From an uncultured Akkermansia sp. (GTDB lineage Bacteria; Verrucomicrobiota; Verrucomicrobiia; Verrucomicrobiales; Akkermansiaceae): a DNA stretch of 25,557 nt. Positions within the stretch are counted from its first letter, which is position 1; the number at the start of each line of letters is the position of its first letter. This document shows positions 22,382 through 25,557 of this stretch, in pieces. The notes beneath the pieces were generated by a model, which did not search any database, had not been told where the DNA came from, and was given only the letters and a program-made list of their open reading frames with translations. A program made the position numbers and the translations under genes. Where the stretch lies: NCBI GenBank assembly GCA_904501975.1, contig CAJGCZ010000034.1, forward strand, positions 1 to 25,557, in the 5' to 3' direction.

Positions 22382-23350
22382 TTAGTTCAAGATGAGCTCC
22401 ACCAACCGTTCCATATCCTCGGGGGTATAGCGTTGGTCGAGGGGGAGGGGAAGGAGGGTGCGGGCCAGTTTGTTTTCCGTCTGCGTGGCATCCGTGGCCT
22501 CAATCACCTCCGGCCAATAGAGGGGGAGGCGCACCCCGGCATCGATGAGCGAATCCCGCAGCCCGGGAATGCCGCAGACCAACGGATAACACATGGGCGC
22601 ATGCTGCGGATTCTGCGGCAGACTCAGACGGTTAATGTGTTGCAGAGAGCGGTGCAAGTAGTGGTAATTGCGGATTCTGCGCGCGGCATACTCTGCCCAT
22701 GGAGTGCTGAGCATGAGCCGCTGAGTAGCCGCACCCATGTTCTTGGGGATGACGCACAAGGCATCTTCTGCCTCTTGCACGCGCTGTGGCGAAGCGTCTT
22801 GCAGTAGGGCTGCGGTGCGGTGGTCGGAGCCCGCATCCTCCGGCAAGTCCGCTGCCATCGGAAACGGTGCCACGGCAATGCCTCCATCCGCCAATCCGGC
22901 AAACTTACGCGGGCTGTAAAAGGCGGGGATACCTTGCGGAGCCGGACTGTACAAGGCCGTAGTAGCATCCGCCACCACCGGGCAAGGGCAGGCGCGTGCC
23001 GCTTCTTCCATAGCTGCCGCAGTAAGACCAAAATAGTTCACCAACACCAGCGCATCATTCTCCCTCAGCTCATGGGGTAAGATGGGGTGCAGTTGCTCCG
23101 TGATGCTGTAGCGCAGCACCGGCAACCCGAGCGAGGCGGGCGCCTCTGCCACAGTATCGCACACAAAACGCGGAATCCACACCCGAGCGGGCGCCGTGGG
23201 AAGGTGCTGCAAGATGAGCCGCAAAGCAGCCCTCCCGCAGTTGACATAGCGGCAGTTGGTGCCGGCCGGGTAGGGAAAATCCCCCGTTCCGGCGGGGGCT
23301 GCGGGCTGCTGTAGCGGAATAGCTCCACCCATGAGGTGAGGCGAACTCAT
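22382..23350 (-). CDS. DegT/DnrJ/EryC1-like PLP-dependent aminotransferase homologue
   Basis: The 322-residue protein resembles the DegT/StrS aminotransferase family (type I PLP fold), which aminates keto-sugars for surface polysaccharides. Visible motifs are VNCGRAALRLIL near 36-47 (helix entry at the cofactor site), LVLVNYFGL (101-109), VVADATTALYS (125-135, with D128 in the cofactor-aspartate position) and YSPRKFAGLADGG (145-157) with K149 in the Schiff-base lysine place. It is shorter than the usual ~370-400 residues and the motifs are loose, so the substrate is uncertain. The ATG overlaps the upstream stop (ATGA), implying translational coupling to the DUF1353-like gene. Confidence 0.6.
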   Translation of the reverse strand: MSSPHLMGGAIPLQQPAAPAGTGDFPYPAGTNCRYVNCGRAALRLILQHLPTAPARVWIPRFVCDTVAEAPASLGLPVLRYSITEQLHPILPHELRENDALVLVNYFGLTAAAMEEAARACPCPVVADATTALYSPAPQGIPAFYSPRKFAGLADGGIAVAPFPMAADLPEDAGSDHRTAALLQDASPQRVQEAEDALCVIPKNMGAATQRLMLSTPWAEYAARRIRNYHYLHRSLQHINRLSLPQNPQHAPMCYPLVCGIPGLRDSLIDAGVRLPLYWPEVIEATDATQTENKLARTLLPLPLDQRYTPEDMERLVELILN

Positions 23351-23958
23351 TTTTTGCGGCGGCGTTTTTTGGTGGATTTGGTGGGGGCTTTTTCAATGAG
23401 CAGGGTGCCATGCATGCCGGCATCATTAAAGGCTCCCCCGAACAAGCGCAGCGCGCTGTAGGTGATATCATCAAGCGTGGCCCCGTATTTTTCGCAATCG
23501 GCCTTATAGGCGGCATCAATTTGCTCGCGGTCTAAGGGGGCTCCCTCCTTCAGCGCGTGGTAAAGAGCATCGTGCCGCAGGCTGGGCATTAAGTGCGCTA
23601 ACTCTGTATGCCCCAGGGAGTTGCCATCCCACACATACCCGGCGCGCAAAATGAAGGTGTGCCCGCGCGCTTCCATGATAACGCGGTGCGGCGGGTAGGG
23701 GGAAAGCCCTTTCCAGTACCCCACATACACGGCGGGGTCCTCCCACGTGATGTCGTTTTTCGTGGTCAGGCAAAATCCCGGGGCTTTGGCAGCATTGTAG
23801 CGGTACCAGCAATCGGGGGCTTGCGCCTGCTCCGCAATGGCCGGATCCAGCGTTTTGGTGGGCCCGGGGGCACTATCCGCCATGGCAGCGGCAATCATGC
23901 AGCTGTTGTTCAGCAAACACACCGCCGCGGTGCCGAGCAAAAATAAGGCGGAACGCAT
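23347..23958 (-). CDS. Exported DUF1353-like protein
   Basis: The 203-residue protein begins with a signal-peptide-like segment (MRSALFLLGTAAVCLLNNSC, a hydrophobic core then MIAAAMA); the cysteine at 20 lacks a good lipobox. The central part, GYVWDGNS... and SLRHDALYHAL, resembles the DUF1353 family (short proteins with a conserved G-(Y/F)-x-x-D-xx-S stretch and an HDALY-type motif, often phage-linked). The C-terminus is strongly basic (KKRRRKK). The ATG lies 27 nt after the U32 gene stop, in the same direction, so an operon U32 - this gene - DegT-like is likely. The biochemical role is unknown. Confidence 0.5.
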   Translation of the reverse strand: MRSALFLLGTAAVCLLNNSCMIAAAMADSAPGPTKTLDPAIAEQAQAPDCWYRYNAAKAPGFCLTTKNDITWEDPAVYVGYWKGLSPYPPHRVIMEARGHTFILRAGYVWDGNSLGHTELAHLMPSLRHDALYHALKEGAPLDREQIDAAYKADCEKYGATLDDITYSALRLFGGAFNDAGMHGTLLIEKAPTKSTKKRRRKK

Positions 23959-23985
23959 GGCTGATACGTGGGGTGGTGGACAAGC

Positions 23986-25245
23986 TTACTTGAGCTTTCG
24001 GCGGGTGATGAGGTACACCTTATCACCATGGCGCACCTTGGTGTCCATGGCAATGAGCGCCAAGGCCCCCTTGGGCGCTGTGTCCACAATTTGGGTCACG
24101 CCGTTTTCGTCGTCGCAGCGCACCTCCGGCACCGTCAAGCGCACAATGCCGGTTGTGCATCCCGTAATTTCAATTTTGTCGCCCGGGGACAGCGGGTGCG
24201 CCTCCAAGCGGATTTCTGCCACCTTAACCTTGGGGTACCAGCGCATCACGCGGCCCAAGTGGTGGCGCTGCTCTAAGGCCAAACTGTTCGAGCAACCGCT
24301 CCAAGTCTCCCACTCTTCGCCCAGGTAGTAGCCGCCATGCCAGAACTGGCGGTTGAAGACGCGCAGCAGCTCCTCCTCCCACGCATACACCTTCTCCGGT
24401 GTCCATTCGCCACGGGCACAAGCGGTGACGGCCTCTTTGTATACGGAGGTAACGGTGGAAACGTATGCCTCGGAGCGTCCGCGACCCTCCAGCTTAAAGA
24501 CGGATACACCTGCCTCCACCAGCTGGTCTATCACGCGGATGGTGCAAATATCCTTGGGCGACATGATGTATTGGTTATCAATATCCATCTCGAACCCGGT
24601 CTCCGTGTCGGTAACGCGGTAGGTGCGGCGGCACAGCTGGAAGCACTGCCCCCTGTTGGCACTGTGGTTGTAGGCGGCAAGGCTCATGCCGCATTTGCCG
24701 GAAATACCGATGCACAGGGCTCCGTGGGCAAAAATCTCAATGCGCACCAACTCGCCGCTCGGTCCCTTGATGCCCTCGCGCTTAATGCCCTCGATAATGC
24801 CGCGTATCTGCGAAAGCTTGAGCTCTCGCGCCAGCACCATCACATCCGCATAGGCAGAGAAGAAGCGCACCGCAGGCAGGTTGCATACATTAGCCTGCAC
24901 AGAGATGTGCACCTCCAGCCCAATGCTGTGCGCATAGGAGATAACGGCTAAATCCGCGGCAATCACAGCATCAATGCCCGCATCCTTCGCCTTGCGCAGC
25001 AGGGCCTGCATGGCCTCCACCTCTTCATCATAAATAATTACATTGCAAGTGAGGTATGCCTTGGCCTTGCATGCGTGGCACAAGCGCGCTACCTTCGGCA
25101 AATCATCCTCCGTAAAGTTCACAGACGACCTCGCGCGCATGTTGAACATGCCCACGCCAAAGTACACACTGTCTGCCCCGGCTCTCAAAGCCGCTGCCAA
25201 TGACTCATACGACCCCGCCGGGGCCATGATTTCCAAACCTTGCAT
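23986..25245 (-). CDS. trhP: U32 family protein, tRNA-hydroxylation (TrhP/YegQ) type
   Basis: The 419-residue protein matches the U32 'peptidase' group whose studied members (TrhP/YegQ) hydroxylate uridine 34 of tRNAs with prephenate. Motifs: APAGSYESLAAALRAGADSVYFG at the start, HISVQANV (113-120), IEIFAHGALCIGISGKC (169-185), conserved cysteines C178, C185 and C201 (C205 and C234 are also nearby; family members bind Fe-S), and FKLEGRGRSEAYV (250-262). The frame is open to 25350, but I use the ATG at 25245. It begins at MQGLEIMAPAGS, as in homologues, and the promoter lies only 6 nt upstream, so the mRNA is leaderless. It heads an operon with the DUF1353-like and DegT-like genes. Confidence 0.88.
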   Translation of the reverse strand: MQGLEIMAPAGSYESLAAALRAGADSVYFGVGMFNMRARSSVNFTEDDLPKVARLCHACKAKAYLTCNVIIYDEEVEAMQALLRKAKDAGIDAVIAADLAVISYAHSIGLEVHISVQANVCNLPAVRFFSAYADVMVLARELKLSQIRGIIEGIKREGIKGPSGELVRIEIFAHGALCIGISGKCGMSLAAYNHSANRGQCFQLCRRTYRVTDTETGFEMDIDNQYIMSPKDICTIRVIDQLVEAGVSVFKLEGRGRSEAYVSTVTSVYKEAVTACARGEWTPEKVYAWEEELLRVFNRQFWHGGYYLGEEWETWSGCSNSLALEQRHHLGRVMRWYPKVKVAEIRLEAHPLSPGDKIEITGCTTGIVRLTVPEVRCDDENGVTQIVDTAPKGALALIAMDTKVRHGDKVYLITRRKLK

Positions 25246-25251
25246 GCCCCC

Positions 25252-25280
25252 AGCATACCGATTTGCCGCCTCACGGTCAA
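25252..25280 (-). promoter_or_regulatory. Leaderless promoter of the U32 gene
   Basis: Minus strand TTGACC (25280-25275), a 17-nt spacer and TATGCT (25257-25252). Only 6 nt separate the -10 from the ATG at 25245. Confidence 0.75.
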
Positions 25281-25289
25281 GGCAAATCG
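25259..25289. promoter_or_regulatory. Perfect 9-bp dyad overlapping the U32 promoter
   Basis: CGATTTGCC (25259-25267) and GGCAAATCG (25281-25289) are exact inverted repeats whose centres lie 22 bp apart, about two helical turns. One arm sits in the promoter spacer and the -35 is in the loop, the geometry of an operator for a dimeric repressor. Confidence 0.6.
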
Positions 25290-25450
25290 CCTTTTGCCCC
25301 CATATCTCATGCCCTTTTTCCCCACGGAGGAGCTTGCTCCTCAATATCACTGCGGCAAAAGCGCTTCTCAGCCGGATTCTTATTCCATACAGAAAAACAA
25401 AAGGCTTTGTTAAACGATACAGTTGATAAATGGGAGTTTGTCGCCCTCCG
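25290..25450. other. Gene-free stretch upstream of the U32 promoter
   Basis: No supportable gene. It contains a small GGAGC/GCTCC hairpin near 25329-25344 and the 16-nt sequence at 25428-25443 that recurs inverted at 11436-11451. Confidence 0.5.
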
Positions 25451-25557
25451 TACTACGCACCGCAGGTGCGTTCTTCACTACAGCGCCAGCTGTTCTTCAC
25501 CATCTGCCGCAGGCAGATTCTTCACCATGCCCAACGGGCATTCTTCACCACGGCGTC
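25451..25557. repeat. Tandem array of different hairpins with a constant linker (continues beyond the edge)
   Basis: Four perfect hairpins (25456-25470, 25481-25492, 25502-25518, 25527-25541) with stems of 4-7 bp and 3-4-nt loops alternate with a constant TTCTTCAC(T/C)A linker. TTCTTC starts at 25471, 25493, 25518 and 25541, giving steps of 22, 25 and 23 nt, so no reading frame is kept and the array is non-coding. A fifth unit begins at the edge. Confidence 0.85.

Noticed and set aside
25246..25350. A 35-residue N-terminal extension of the U32 protein
   Set aside because: The promoter with TTGACC and TATGCT lies inside the extension, and the family starts at LEIMAPAGS.

Overview
The window comes from a Gram-negative bacterium of moderate-to-high GC. 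It encodes an outer-membrane beta-barrel, signal peptides and standard bacterial core genes. Promoters are close to the sigma-70 consensus, usually with a 17-nt spacer. Start codons lack convincing Shine-Dalgarno sequences and are often preceded by A/C-rich leaders, and some transcripts look leaderless. With the gene types present this fits Verrucomicrobiota (Akkermansia-like) or a relative, but that assignment is inference. No phage, transposase, tRNA, rRNA or CRISPR array was seen.

Left part, plus strand (1-7830): an Hsp33-type redox chaperone; aconitase followed 14 nt later by a flavin-reductase-like protein; then a tight operon of two tandem paralogues distantly like U32 proteins plus S-adenosylmethionine synthetase. 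It ends in a terminator with a 10-bp stem and GAAA loop. The middle (7830-11130) has a convergent minus-strand pair (metallo-beta-lactamase-fold hydrolase, then a DEAD-box-like RNA helicase with DEVD in motif II), followed by rpoZ and smpB on the plus strand. A gene-poor, palindrome-rich island of about 690 nt follows.

Right part (11814-25245), all minus strand: an Aas-like acyl-activating enzyme with a degenerate acyltransferase domain; an outer-membrane barrel with a consensus promoter; a five-gene run (two-TM protein, TPR membrane protein, pseudokinase-TM-FGE-like fusion, secreted protein, der GTPase); a compact small-RNA plus 32-residue membrane-peptide locus; and an operon of a U32 protein of the tRNA-hydroxylation type, a DUF1353-like protein and a DegT-like PLP enzyme.

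The most unusual material is non-coding. (1) At 21840-22221 a candidate sRNA with its own promoter and terminator lies just upstream of a 32-aa single-TM peptide gene. It carries 10 nt of perfect complementarity to that gene's start codon, which resembles a type I toxin-antitoxin arrangement. (2) At the right edge, different perfect hairpins alternate with a constant TTCTTCACYA linker. (3) A MITE-like repeat family has ~35-bp terminal inverted repeats built from 7-nt TTGTACN units, with two full copies and several fragments. (4) A perfect 9-bp dyad overlaps the leaderless promoter of the U32 gene.
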